DNA from: Coprinellus micaceus
Taxonomy: Eukaryota > Basidiomycota > Agaricomycetes > Agaricales > Psathyrellaceae
Length of the DNA: 64,000 nt
Direction: 5' to 3'
Assembly (NCBI GenBank): GCA_951394405.1
Contig: OX596344.1
Location: 434,001 to 498,000 of the forward strand
Positions 1 through 11,295 of this stretch are shown in pieces. Positions within the stretch are counted from its first letter, which is position 1. Each line of letters begins with the position of its first letter. Under the pieces are notes generated by a model. That model was given only the letters and a program-made list of their open reading frames with translations, did not search any database and had not been told where the DNA came from. A program made the translations under genes and the position numbers.

Positions 1-3000
1 GGGTTTGCGTTGACAATGTCGACGTCGAGGAGCGTTCGCATGTCGAGGGATATAGGTCCGCCATTCCTTGGCCGTGCATGCCGAAGCGAGGATGGGAAGG
101 GAAGGGGAGGGGAGAGTGGACTCCAACGGGACGAAAGCTGGCGCAGAAACTGCGGCATAAGTCAGGCCTGGAGGGTCGAATGCGATGGTGGACAGCGACC
201 GGGAGACTGGGCGAATACCGTGGGGATGTGGTACGGGGAGTATTACGTTCGTGAAGAACGTGGACCGGGTGCCAACAGGTAGAGGAGTCGTAGCGCGAGT
301 TCGCAATTCTTGTTGAATCCGGGAGAGTGCTGTGCTCGAGTTCAAGAGTTCGTGCAGACTGGGAAGAAGATGCAGAGGAAGGTTGAGGCTGCGAAAGTAG
401 AAATGATATAGTCAGCCTATGGGAGGTCCAGAAGGAGTGGAACGCACTGCTCCAACGTAGCGCCAAAGGTATTCCCCCTCTCCCTCAGTGCATTCGACGA
501 GGCTACGCCCTGATCTTCGACAGCAGATGCTGCATAATGCTGGCCATAGTGAAGCTGCAATCAGTGTTGGCCATTGGAACCAAGTGAAGGCCGATGCAAG
601 GTCGCGCAGAATAGGGATGATGAGGGAAGGAAGCAAGGGGTTTGATCGAGGTTTGATGGGCGCTTCTCCCACCGCTACCGCCATCTTGCCTCAAAGCTCA
701 ACGTTTCTGGCTCAATTCACAGGTCCACGCAGCGCTGCTCTGCCTCTCCGGTTCCTCATATGTTCTTCTGACCGCCTGTCAATACACCACGGCGACGATT
801 CACGTCATAACCGAGCCCCCACCCTCGAATCTCCCGTCCAAAGCCTCTCTTTCATTCCACCGGACTCATATGGGCGAATCACGACGATACCCCTTGGTCC
901 AGAGGAACACACACCTCAACAAAAGCGGTGTTCCCTCCTCGAGCCCGTTCTGCTAGAAGGCATCCGACAATGGATACGATAGACCATCGGAACTGAGGAA
1001 ACGTCCTGGCGAACTTGCAACGCGCATGATGCCAGATGGCCTCTCCTCGATCGAAGTCCCCGTCGATTTCTTCCTCCTCCTCCTCCTCTTCGGAAGGCAG
1101 TGGCCTTCAGGGGATAGGGAACGCGTAACTGGTATGTTTCTCGTTCTCTCGTCGCCGATTCGAAGCTAATCGTTTCACAGTCTCAAAGGGTGCGGAGCCA
1201 CTATCCACGACATGTCCGTCTCCCTCGCCAGCCTTGCCTACGACTCTACCTCTTCCTCCGCGTCCCCCTCCTTCTGTCCGGCACTTGACGCCCTCTCAAA
1301 TCAACGCAAAAGCTAACGTCTGGACCTCCAGTACTGCGAGACCCTCGGCCAACTTGACAGGTGCATCCAGCCTCATGCGGACACCACCCGCCGCCGAAAC
1401 CGGACCCCGCCCCCATTCCAGAGCCGTGGTGTCGAGAGGCTTCGCCGGGGAACAACGAGTAGCTGTGAGAGTCGAAGAACAAGCTGAGGGGACGAACAAG
1501 GCGGCCATTCAGCGCTGTGCATTGTTATAGGAATCTTTCGGTGTGGTTCCATCCCGCTTGTCCTGATGGTCAATTTGAGAAGGAAAGAAACCGAAGATGG
1601 TGCCTAAATGTTCGAACGGTGAGTGCGCTCTTTGACCTTATGGATCGATGCTGAAGTACGTACAGAAAACCGCTGTCGGTACCGCTCGCTGGGACCCTTT
1701 CTTCGAGATTCGAACCAGCACGGAGTTTAGACAAGATTGGGATTGAGCATGACGAGGTAAGCAGCACCTTTTCTCTAATCAATCAGGACATCCAAATGCT
1801 CATCTCCTGAGATAGTCTCGACCCGATCCCGCGACCGGTCTGTATCTCGGGGCGTGCAACTCTAGCAAAGGGTCAAACAACCAGGAGGCCACCGCCTCCA
1901 AGACGATATCAATGGGGATGGAGAAAGCTTCCTCCCCGCTCGGTCTTACCAGCGTGCCCGAGCACGACGCTCACTGCCCGCCAGGCGTAACGTTCCGATG
2001 GAAAGACCCCAGCATCGGCGTTCCTGAATAACTTACGGTAAGTTGAAGGGTGTTGGGCTGACCGGCGCCAGCTGGGACAGGGTTGTGAGGAATGTGACGA
2101 TCACGACGAGGGACGGAGCGCTGAGTTGTAGGTGAAGGCCGGGGTGCATCAGCGGTTATTTTACCGTTAACGACCGGAAGCATGCTCTCCATAGGGGTTC
2201 TTTGAATGCATTTGTTGATGGAAGGTTCAGAGCTCACCAACGTATGCCCCATTTTTTCGAAGAACTACTCTTGCGTAGGTCTGCGATCCCCGTCCTTGTC
2301 TTTTCTTATCACCGTACCACCCCATGGACGTACCCTCGTGAACAAAACGCGTCCCTCCCATTCTCGGTGCATCATAGTGGTGTGTTGGGGTTCACGTTTT
2401 GAAGATTAAGAATAATCTGATTATCGAGCTGTATTACCTCCCGTACGCACAGGCTCAGCGAAGGGGGTGCTAAGATGAGCGGTCATTAGGTTTTCCATAC
2501 CAATATAAAAGCAATATGGTTCTTCTGAGTCCGTCCTTCCTCCGCGTGTTGGGTGCTCGTCAACGGCATACGCGCTACTCCACCGCGTGGACATGACCTC
2601 GAGAATACATGACCTCGATCATGTGGTGGTCGTTTCGATTCGTGAAAACCCGTTGGAATTAATGGGCCTGATTTGTGTGCCGTTCGCTTCGTTGATCTTC
2701 CTCGAACATGTGGGGGAAGGGAGAAGGGGGGTAAATACGAACCTGAACGTAAATACGAATCGGTTGACTCCGTCGACAGCAGCTCGGAGCTCAAGGACCT
2801 TGTTACCGAGCCCGCACGGCCCTCCAGCAGAATTCGAGTGCTTTCCACAACGTTCGGATTCCCGAGATTCGCTGGATCTGGAAGCTTTCGTCAGTGTTCC
2901 CTATCCCGTATTACTGCTTCTCGAACTTACTTTCACGTCGGATATTTCTTGTCTCCTCCCTCTCAGATCTCGTTCTCATCTCCCGCTCTTTCCTCTCCCC

Positions 3001-5517
3001 CTGCACAACTACCCGTTGCTCGAGCCTACCGAACCTTTCGACTTGATGGTCGACGCCGTGCGGCTTGGTTTAGACCGCTTGGAGGTTGGTCGGGCTTGGA
3101 GGATTCTACGCTGGCGTGCTGGCGAGGCTTGCGGGGCGATGAGGCGATCATTTGAATGTTCCATAGGGATTGGTCCGGTGTGGTTATGCGCATCTATTGT
3201 GGGTGTCGATTTAGGTGGGTGGTATCGAGGAGGGTTCCTGCGTCCGAGATGAACGTATATTTGTCGTGTCCTTCGTCGCCCTTTGTAACGCGGAAGGCGG
3301 AAGGAACGTGGAACGTAGGTGCCCGCAGGGTACGAGCCTGGGGTTGGGCTTTCGGGGCTGATGGCGAAGGATTCCGTGGAGTCCTGGGGGAAGGGTATCC
3401 GAGGAGAATAGGTTGCCTAAGCGCCTTTGGACCTCGTTTGACTTGGCACGGCGGTGAGGGGAACCGAGGCCGGGTCCCAATCGTGGTTTAGCCTTGGCGT
3501 AGGGGTGAATTCAAGGTCGAGGGGTTGTGCAAGGACGCGTCGATACCGTCGAGGAAAGCCGGGCTGCGAAGGTCACCATGCTATAGTCAGCTCACTTCCA
3601 CCCCTCGAGCAGACGTTCCCTGGCACAATGAAACATACCCTTCTCCAGCTTCGCCCCCAAAGTGTTCTCCTCTCCCGTAGGACCAGACGAGTCCTCGCCG
3701 TGGTACAAACCACATTGACTGCGGATGGAGCTTTGGAAGTCATGCCGGCAGTTGGGAGAACCAGATTGAGATATTCATGGATTCGTGTTGAAGGTGGGGA
3801 GGATCGGGGCCCAAGATGATAGATTTGACGCGACTTTGGGGTAGATCGCGTCGAGGACGGTCTAGTTGCAAGGAATAGAGGGGTTCCAGTCAGCTCACGC
3901 CCGAGCTCCTCGCATGTCGCCTCCTCAGAAGGAAGGAAACGCACCAGACAACCAAAGCGCCCCTTCGCCGCACCCGCACCTATGGCAGGCGATGATACAG
4001 CCCAGGGATCCAGAGTCGTTGGACGATAGTGGTGAGGTGGCCATGGTAGTGCCCTAAGCCCTGGTGGTGACTGGAGGTGTTGAGTTGAGGAGTTGAGGGA
4101 CCGAGGGAGGTGGTTGTTCGAAGCTGGTCCTTCAAACCGCGAAGAATGGCATAGAGAACTGGGCGGGGACTAGTCTGCGATACGGCAGAGCCACGGGGTC
4201 CGTTGTCTTCCTGCTCCTACAGGTGAGTATCGGCTCGAGGACGAAGATGCGTGAAGGCCGTGGGCGATCATGAGAGGAGAAAGCAAGGAGGGGTTTGATG
4301 GCTGCTTTGACCGACCAGCGTCAACTCTTCCCACTACTTCCACCACCTCGGCTCTCGTCTCAACGCTTTCCCTCCGACGCTCGAATTCACGCTTCCTTAC
4401 TTCGCCTCTCAGCCTGTTCCACTATCCGTCGAGCCCCGACTGCTCGAATCCCCGGCCCAAACCTTCTCTTGTTCTTGCTCTCGCTCCATCCAATACGGAC
4501 GATCGCGATGGTACACCTCATTCTCGGGGCCAAAAGCCCAAAGCTTTCGAAGGGTACGACGTGTTCTCCTTCACCCCTCCCGCTGAAAGCCGTCCGACAA
4601 TGACACGCCAAACCCTCGTTACTACCGGGCAAACCGACGATATGACGGACCTCTACTGGCTCTAAATCGCCGCCAACCCCCCGCGCCTCCTCACCTCAGA
4701 TGGGTTCTGAAGCGGTATGAATGAGGAGATGCATATCCGGTACGTCCTATGCCTATTCATTTCCAGTTTCGAGCTCATCTTTTTTACAGCATTCAAGAAC
4801 GACCAAATGCCTCCCACGACGCGGCGCCCTCGCCCACCCTCCTACTCCGCACCCCGCACCCACAACGCCCTCTTGGACCTACGCCGGGAATCTACCATTC
4901 CCGTCTCCACTTCCTGCACATCCCTCATCAGCCCAATCAAGACCTCCAGTCGCGTATACAACACTACGAAAGCGCGGCACCGAACGCGGTCTAGACAGCG
5001 GCCACCAACATTGTTGGAGAAGGGCGAATCGATGGCTATGGCTCTGGTCGCAGAGCTCAGTAGGATCGGTGGAGCTACTGTCGAGACGCCTTGATCGTTG
5101 CAGAAACCCGCTGAAGTGAACCTTCCGAGAAATATCCGGAATTTAATGAGGTGATGTACCTGGGTGGTGAGTACGTCCCTTGACCCTGTAGGCCTCGGAT
5201 GCTAAACGGTAAGCACAGCACGGACAGCCGTCACCAGTGCTACGAGCTGGAACCACCTCTTGGAGATTTGGGAGACCACGGGGTTGAAGGACCCTCTCTT
5301 CGAAATCACCCACAAGGATACAACGGCCGTGGAACGGCGAGGTAAGCCCCTCTTCTCTCTCACCCACGAGAACACTCTCGTGCTCACCTCCAGAAATAGG
5401 AGCCGGTAGACGTGCTTATCGCCGTCGAAGTTATCGAGCACACCTCTGGGATATCTCTGCCCACTTCGTACATGGAGCCTCGGTGTCTTGGCCTCAATAC
5501 CAACTCTACACACCTAC

Positions 5518-7160
5518 CATCAGTAAATGAGGGAAAATCTTGGAAGAGGTTATGAGTTCCCGAAAGCAACTGCGAGACGCCGCGAGTGCTGCGAGGTTGA
5601 TGGCGGATTCCAGGATAGGTTGTAATTGGAGATATGGCCCGATGATGCAACCTTGACTTTCGCGCGTCGCGCGGAATCTCGCAAGTTGATGCGAGGGTTG
5701 TGCCTGCTGAAAACACCATGCCAGGGTTATGGCGACTCATGACAGCCTGGAGGACCGCTACGCTGTTGCAGGTAATGGTCAGTTGGTCGATTCTTAACCA
5801 AATAAAAGCAATGAAATCATTATATTGCGGCTCTCTAATACAAGCTGTAGAATACTATCAGGGAAGGTATACTAAGAGGGGTTGGAAGGTATATAAGACG
5901 ACTACACGGTAAAGGATATCATCTACGATGACCGAGGAAAAAGCGAGCAGCACGTTCTGGAGGGTGGCCTTGAGTGCAGGGTCGGATGAGGGATGTACTG
6001 CTTACTTACTGAAACCATGACAGATGACAGTGGCGAACCAATCCACCACAGGGGATGTTGTATGACCGCCTATACGCTCAAAGCTGAGCGAGTGAGGTCA
6101 GCCGAGCAGATATGAACAGGCAGTGGGACACACCTAGAAACCGGCGACCTTGAGCCTCTCCACCTCGCCGAGTGCTCGACTTGTAGAGCACGACAGAGCG
6201 TCGTAATCCGGGGCTGACCCTGGTGCAGGAGTGAGGGCGACGAGTAAGGGAATAAAGCATTGCACGTACTTAGGCTGGAACCCGTCATCTGACTTGTTCA
6301 TGACGTTGGGGCGGATGCCAGTGGCCGGGTGCGAGCGCGAGTGGGTGTCGTTGGCACAACGCTATATCTATATCGACACGCGTTCAGAATACTCAGGATG
6401 AAGGCATTTCATCGCGAACCTTATTCTATGCCCTCTGGGCTGCGAAAGCTTGAACGAGATGTTGCTGGAGGGAGTTGAGGTGCAAGGATGGTTTCGAACG
6501 AAGTCCTTCGTTTATATCATATCTGGAGATCAACGAACACAGCCTATCACGTGTGGCGCGTCAATCAAGCCAAACATCGCGTCGCGTGATGCTACCATGA
6601 CCAGCACTGGCGCCGGCCGCCCGCCGCAGCGGTGCTCGCTCCTTGTAAATTAGGTGTAAGTTCGTCCGAGTCGATAGAGCTATGAACATGCGCTGTCTCA
6701 ACGGAGGCATCGGTCACCCCGACCTAATACAGTGCCAGTGCGAGGACAGGGCCCTTGTGCAACATACACAGGATGAAGTGCAGGTAGAATTAGACATCGA
6801 GCCGAGGATATGAGGAGTCTCGGGTCCTTGAGCCCCGCGTTCAGCCTGCCAAGGAAGCTTGACGGTATAGGGAAGTCAACAAGTTGGAAACTGAAGTCTC
6901 ATCACACACTTGATGTACGATACCTGCAACGATTATGGAAGAAGTTCGTCACCTTATTCTGGGTCATGCGAAGGGTGTAATCCCATACCGATCTCACATT
7001 GGAGCATATGATAACTAAAATCTGCTGCCAACCTCACGAGGCATATATGAGTATCGCAAGGTGCAGACGCAGCCTCACGAGCACTTGGGATCAGATGCGA
7101 GGCGCTGGTCAACTCGCGAGTGATATAAGGTCACATCAGACTTTCCCGCATTTGCTGATG
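5518..7160. mobile_element. Non-autonomous DNA element with imperfect terminal inverted repeats, inserted in copy A
   Basis: Copy B runs straight through this site (about 32,320-32,350), whereas copy A carries about 1.64 kb of extra DNA. The insert starts CATCAGTAAATGAGGGAAAA and its other end, read on the minus strand, is CATCAGCAAATGCGGGAAAG. That is about 17 of 20 bases matching as terminal inverted repeats. Both ends carry short GCGAG-type subterminal motifs. The flanks (ACACCTAC left, ACACCCCA right) could be a decayed 8-bp target duplication, which would fit the hAT superfamily, but this is weak. No transposase frame is visible inside, so a non-autonomous element is likely. Confidence 0.6.
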
Positions 7161-9981
7161 ACACCCCAATGGCTCAGATATCTACAGTCACTGCTAACTC
7201 GAGCAGCAGGCCGAACCAACTGACACCCTCACGTCACGGCGGTGGTGAAAGCCCCCACTCTACTTGGTCTCACGAGCACCACGAACTCGGGGTCACGTCG
7301 TCGACGCAGTTCGCCCCAGTGTCGACGACTCGACATCTTCGAGCGGCATACACGACGTGAACGTGATCCTCAAAATTTCGAGGTCAATCGCCGTCTCGAG
7401 CAATAGGCTGAACGGAACGTTACGATTTGACGATCGCAACGCTGGAACAGGATGGGAGGTTGGTGCTGCCGGCGTGTATCTAACAGTGCATATTGCCGTA
7501 TATTCGCCGTCTGTGTACGAGCACTGGGAAGGCGTTGACAAGGTTCGCAGACCAGGACTACATACTGTGCTCTGCTCACAGTCTATTATCCTTCCAGCGT
7601 TGTAAGCAACTCTACGGGTCCTCGTTCGTCCTTCGGAGACTATACCCGCGACTGGGGTATGTATACTCTCTCCTTCCTCCCGTTCGTTCATACTCTTAGA
7701 TCCACCACTCATAAACCAGACCTCTCGAGGCGCATCGCCCTTCGGCACCCACCTCGTCGATGTGTGCATTCAGCACCCCCGTAGTAGAAACGGTGCGTAC
7801 CTCCCATGCTCGGCGTGGCGGTAGACTGTAGTTGACTCTATGATGGCAAATCTGAATAGCCTTTTTGCCTCCCCAAGCACAGTTTCGATGAGTAAGAAGA
7901 CGTCGGGGCGTCTAATCCTTGGGACGATGGTTGGATGTCTGTGCTCATCGGCTCCCGTGCTCGAAAAACTACTTGCGAAGTGTAGAGAAGGATCTCCCGC
8001 GCTCCCTCAAGTATGTTGGTATGCGGGGATCGGCAGGTGTAATGAGAGACCTTCTTGACTATATGACTGCATCGCCATGGGCGTGCTCGGGATCTCTTCA
8101 GTAGGGTGACGTCATGGGCGCTTAAGCGCTGTCTGTGCTCGCTGCCATTAATCAGAGCCCGGTCAATACGAGGGAAAGGTGGCCATAATCATGAGCAGAT
8201 GGCGCGAGCACCGTAGTCTAACGACCCCCCATTTCATTGTTTTTTCCTGGCATAGACCAGAACGACGTCTAAACGTATGTTCGGGGAATGCTATGTTCGG
8301 GTCTGCATCCATAGTAGCATCGTGTGCTCCCTTCTCAACCGCCCCGATGCCGCCCATCCACATCCCGAACGATCGGCTTCGCTCAACGCCTCGATACTCT
8401 GGTATCTCCGAACTGAACCTAGGATTAGGTATATCCACCCCTAGGGTCGTCAGTCTCCCTCTAGCTGACAGACACTCGACCCGAAGACCCACAGCGAAGC
8501 GGGGGCCGCATTCGAGGTGTCGACCTCGAATCGTGGGTACTGGAGAGCGGATTCGCAGGGGCGAGGGATCTGGGTTCGTCGAGTTCACTCGTACGTGGGG
8601 ATAGGATGGACGATGTAGAGGCAAATTTGCATCGTCTTTTTCGTGCGGTAGAGTTTGGGATCTAGGGGTCGGTCGTCGATCGAGAGGCCGAGGTCAGCAA
8701 CGGCGAAGGCAGAGAGTTTCGAGGGATCGAGAGCCGTAATACGATGGACACGAGGAGACTGGCGGAATACAGGTCAAGGCCGGTGGGAGGGTTTCAAATC
8801 GGGTTTGATTTCGGTGAGGGTCGTTTGGGTTTGGGTACTAGGGCGTCGAAGTGCACGCGTAATGGGAGATGGGGATGGTTGGAGGCCTTGTCGCCATTGA
8901 TGTTTCACGTTGAAGAGCCGGGGATGTGGAGCTCCGTCGATCGAGCGGGGTCGTAGGTCGACGACGACAAACTAGCAGAGGGGATCGAGGTCGAGGGATT
9001 GGAGGCGCAGGCATTGCGGGGTATGACGTGATAGAGTCGAAGGAGGGCCAGCAAGAGGTGAAGGGGCCGGTGGGGAGAGGACAGGGAGAAGGGGGAAGGC
9101 CGACACTCGGCTGTAGACCGCGTTTACGTTCGTATTCACGACCTGGGGACGCCATCGCTCGCAGATACAGAGGGGTACGATGCTGAGTCGTTGTCGAGCA
9201 GCTTTGAAGGCCATGTGGCGGGCAGCATCGTGTCGAGGAATACGATATGTCGGTGATCTAGAGAAAGGCAGTCTAAGGGAGACAGAATAAAACGAGTTAG
9301 CCTAACCGGTCGCTTCCTCGCGCCATTGAGGGGGGGAGGATGCACATACCTCGCGCTAGTTCGGCAGTTAACGGGTCCTTCGCTTCTGGGGATGAGGCAG
9401 AGTTGGTGTCGAACTGGGACTGGAGGGCGTTTGGCCGGGGTCTTGAACGAGGAAGAATTCATGCTTTCTTTACCTCGTTGTATTTCAGTTGTGCACGGTC
9501 TTTCTTGCGTTCGTTCTCGTAGCTCTCGTCGTGTAGAGTGGCGTCACGTCGGCCCGGGGTTTCGGGCTTCATGGATACCGCCCCAGGCCGAAGGCCCCTG
9601 CCCGCCCAGTCTCTTCCAAGCTTCCTCTTCCTCCTCTCGCTCCCGACTATCTCGTCCAGCCACCCCGTGCAGCTCAGCACGTAAGCTCGGTCTTCGACAG
9701 GTCGATCTCCGCCTCATCTTCGCTTCCCCCGGCCCCTCCTTCTCCCCCACCGTCGCCGACTCCTTTCCAAACTCCTCGTCCCCTCGTTCGACACCTCGAT
9801 CGTTTCCTCCGTGGATTCAACTCCAAGCTCCACTTCCTGTTCGCAGATCCATGGGGTAGAAACTCCAATACGGAATATGGGGAAGAGGTCATATGGGCCG
9901 TTTAGCCCCAAGCAAATCGCTCAGTCGTTCAACGTAGTTGGAGATATGTCGACGGGGACGTTAACTTGGGGATGACAAGGT

Positions 9982-10622
9982 TTGATACCAATGGACGCGA
10001 GAGGGGAGGAGCGTAAACGTCAGGAAGCCGTACGCCATGTGCCTCACGTCCTGGTCCAGGTCTTGAGCGCGATAGAGGGGAGCCGCGACGAAGGTCGAAC
10101 TAGTACTGAAAGTCCGAATTTCAATCCATTATGGCGTCGAGAGGAGGTTGCGTATGATGAGATAGAGATGTATGCCGTCGGAGGACAGGAGCTTTCGGCC
10201 AAGGATAGGAAAAAATTGGCTGAGCGCCCGTCAGCGAAGGGCAGCACACAAGGAGTGGGAACGGAAACTCACCCTTCTACCCAACAGCCAACGAATCCCT
10301 CGGAATCAGATTGGGCGCTCAATGACACCTCCCAGGATTCAATGCCGGGCAGGTAGGAGGGTCTAGTAGGGCCTTGGATGAGGAAATTCCGTGCTTGCTC
10401 TACGATGGTGTTGGACAGGCCCTCCTGGCAATTCTCCCGGCGAGGATGTATCGTCGTTCGAAGATGTCGTTTGGCTATCGGCCTTTTCGGTTGGGTGATA
10501 TCACGGCGCCCCTCGATAGGCAACTGGTAGTGGTAGCCAAGAAGGGGAGACTGGGAGGCGCGACGATGAGGGGAGGAGGCAAGGGTCGTGTGATCGCCGG
10601 CTTGACTTACCGAGATTATTGA
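9982..10622 (+). other. Two short open frames in the near-identical tail of copy A, unidentified
   Basis: Frames at 9,982-10,356 (124 codons) and 10,374-10,622 (82 codons) have counterparts at 35,074-35,448 and 35,466-35,714 in copy B. The first pair differs at a handful of residues; the second pair is identical. The second frame contains stretches such as LLYDGVGQALLAIL and FGYRPFRLGDITAPL that look protein-like, but I recognise no family. The minus strand is also partly open here, so the coding strand is not certain. It may be the 3' part of a broken gene whose upstream exons are lost. Confidence 0.25.
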
Positions 10623-10646
10623 TCCGTTCCCTTATCGGGATCTCCG

Positions 10647-11290
10647 AGTCAGCCTCCGCGGCGCTTTGTCATGGCTTTTTCTCTCGGCGACATTGAATCC
10701 CTGCTGCGCTTCTCCAACCTCTAGGGATCGCCGCCTCTCCTCGCCCGCCGCCCTTCCATGCCACTCGCCGATGACAATACACCGTCCAGTGAACGATGGC
10801 CTCCCAGGAGCGAACAGACGAAGACGCCCTCGTCCTTCCCCCCCTCATCGCCGGCCCTTCCGTCACCTCCTGTCCCCTCATCTCTCGATCTTCCGTCCCT
10901 GTGTTCCTTCGTTCACTCGGTTGTAACGCACAAACGGTCCAAAAGCACTCAGTCGCTTCTCTCGGCAACGCCATGACTGACCTCCCTGCTGGCTGAATGT
11001 GATGTTCCTCCCTCTACAGACCTCTGAAACCACATCCTCCAACTCTCTTCCCCCTCCCCCTCCTAACCTACTCCTCGCCTCTCCCTTGGCACCATCCAGC
11101 CTCCTCCTTCCTTGCTCCCATTCTCAGTCGTCCTATCGCTCTCGTCCTCAAGAATTTGGATCCTACTGAGGGCTTCATTCTCAACTTCTCCACCGTCTCC
11201 CGCCTAACACCCATCTCCTTCTAGTCCGGCTCTCCAAAGCCCAGGACGCGCACGTTGGGTGGGACATGCCGGACCCCTGCGACCTCGCCT
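10647..11290. other. Unique sequence right of copy A, no clear gene
   Basis: This pyrimidine-rich stretch begins exactly where the A/B identity stops. An open plus frame at 10,796-10,996 (66 codons, starting MASQERTDEDALVLPPL) has an unremarkable composition and no recognised domain. Nothing else is supported. Confidence 0.3.
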
Positions 11291-11295
11291 CAGAC

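Larger units (their letters stand above)
1..10646. repeat. Long diverged repeat unit, copy A (left end outside window)
   Basis: Collinear with copy B (about 26,400-35,738) and, in part, copy C (about 14,900-20,870). Anchors shared in the same order include a segment around 405-690 (B 26,910-27,220), an exon-like block at 1,610-1,760 (B 28,120-28,310; C 15,940-16,060), a block at 1,950-2,030 (B 28,490-28,560; C 16,440-16,520), blocks at 3,580 and 3,870 (B 30,390, 30,660; C 17,030, 17,355), and 7,640-8,050 (B 32,860-33,290; C 20,615-20,830). Within the unit the module around 405-1,760 recurs in looser form at about 3,580-5,380, so the unit itself looks like an old tandem duplication. No frame stays open across anchors and splice-like sites are interrupted by stops, so it reads as degenerate. 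I do not recognise the original gene. The identity is judged by eye. Confidence 0.75.

Noticed and set aside
1610..1760. C2-domain exon (phrases like WDPFFEIRTSTE and the 28,200 counterpart)
   Set aside because: The resemblance is short, no other part of a C2 fold could be read around it, and frames break on both sides.
7293..7769. 158-codon minus frame in copy A
   Set aside because: Not conserved as an open frame in copies B or C and no family is recognised.
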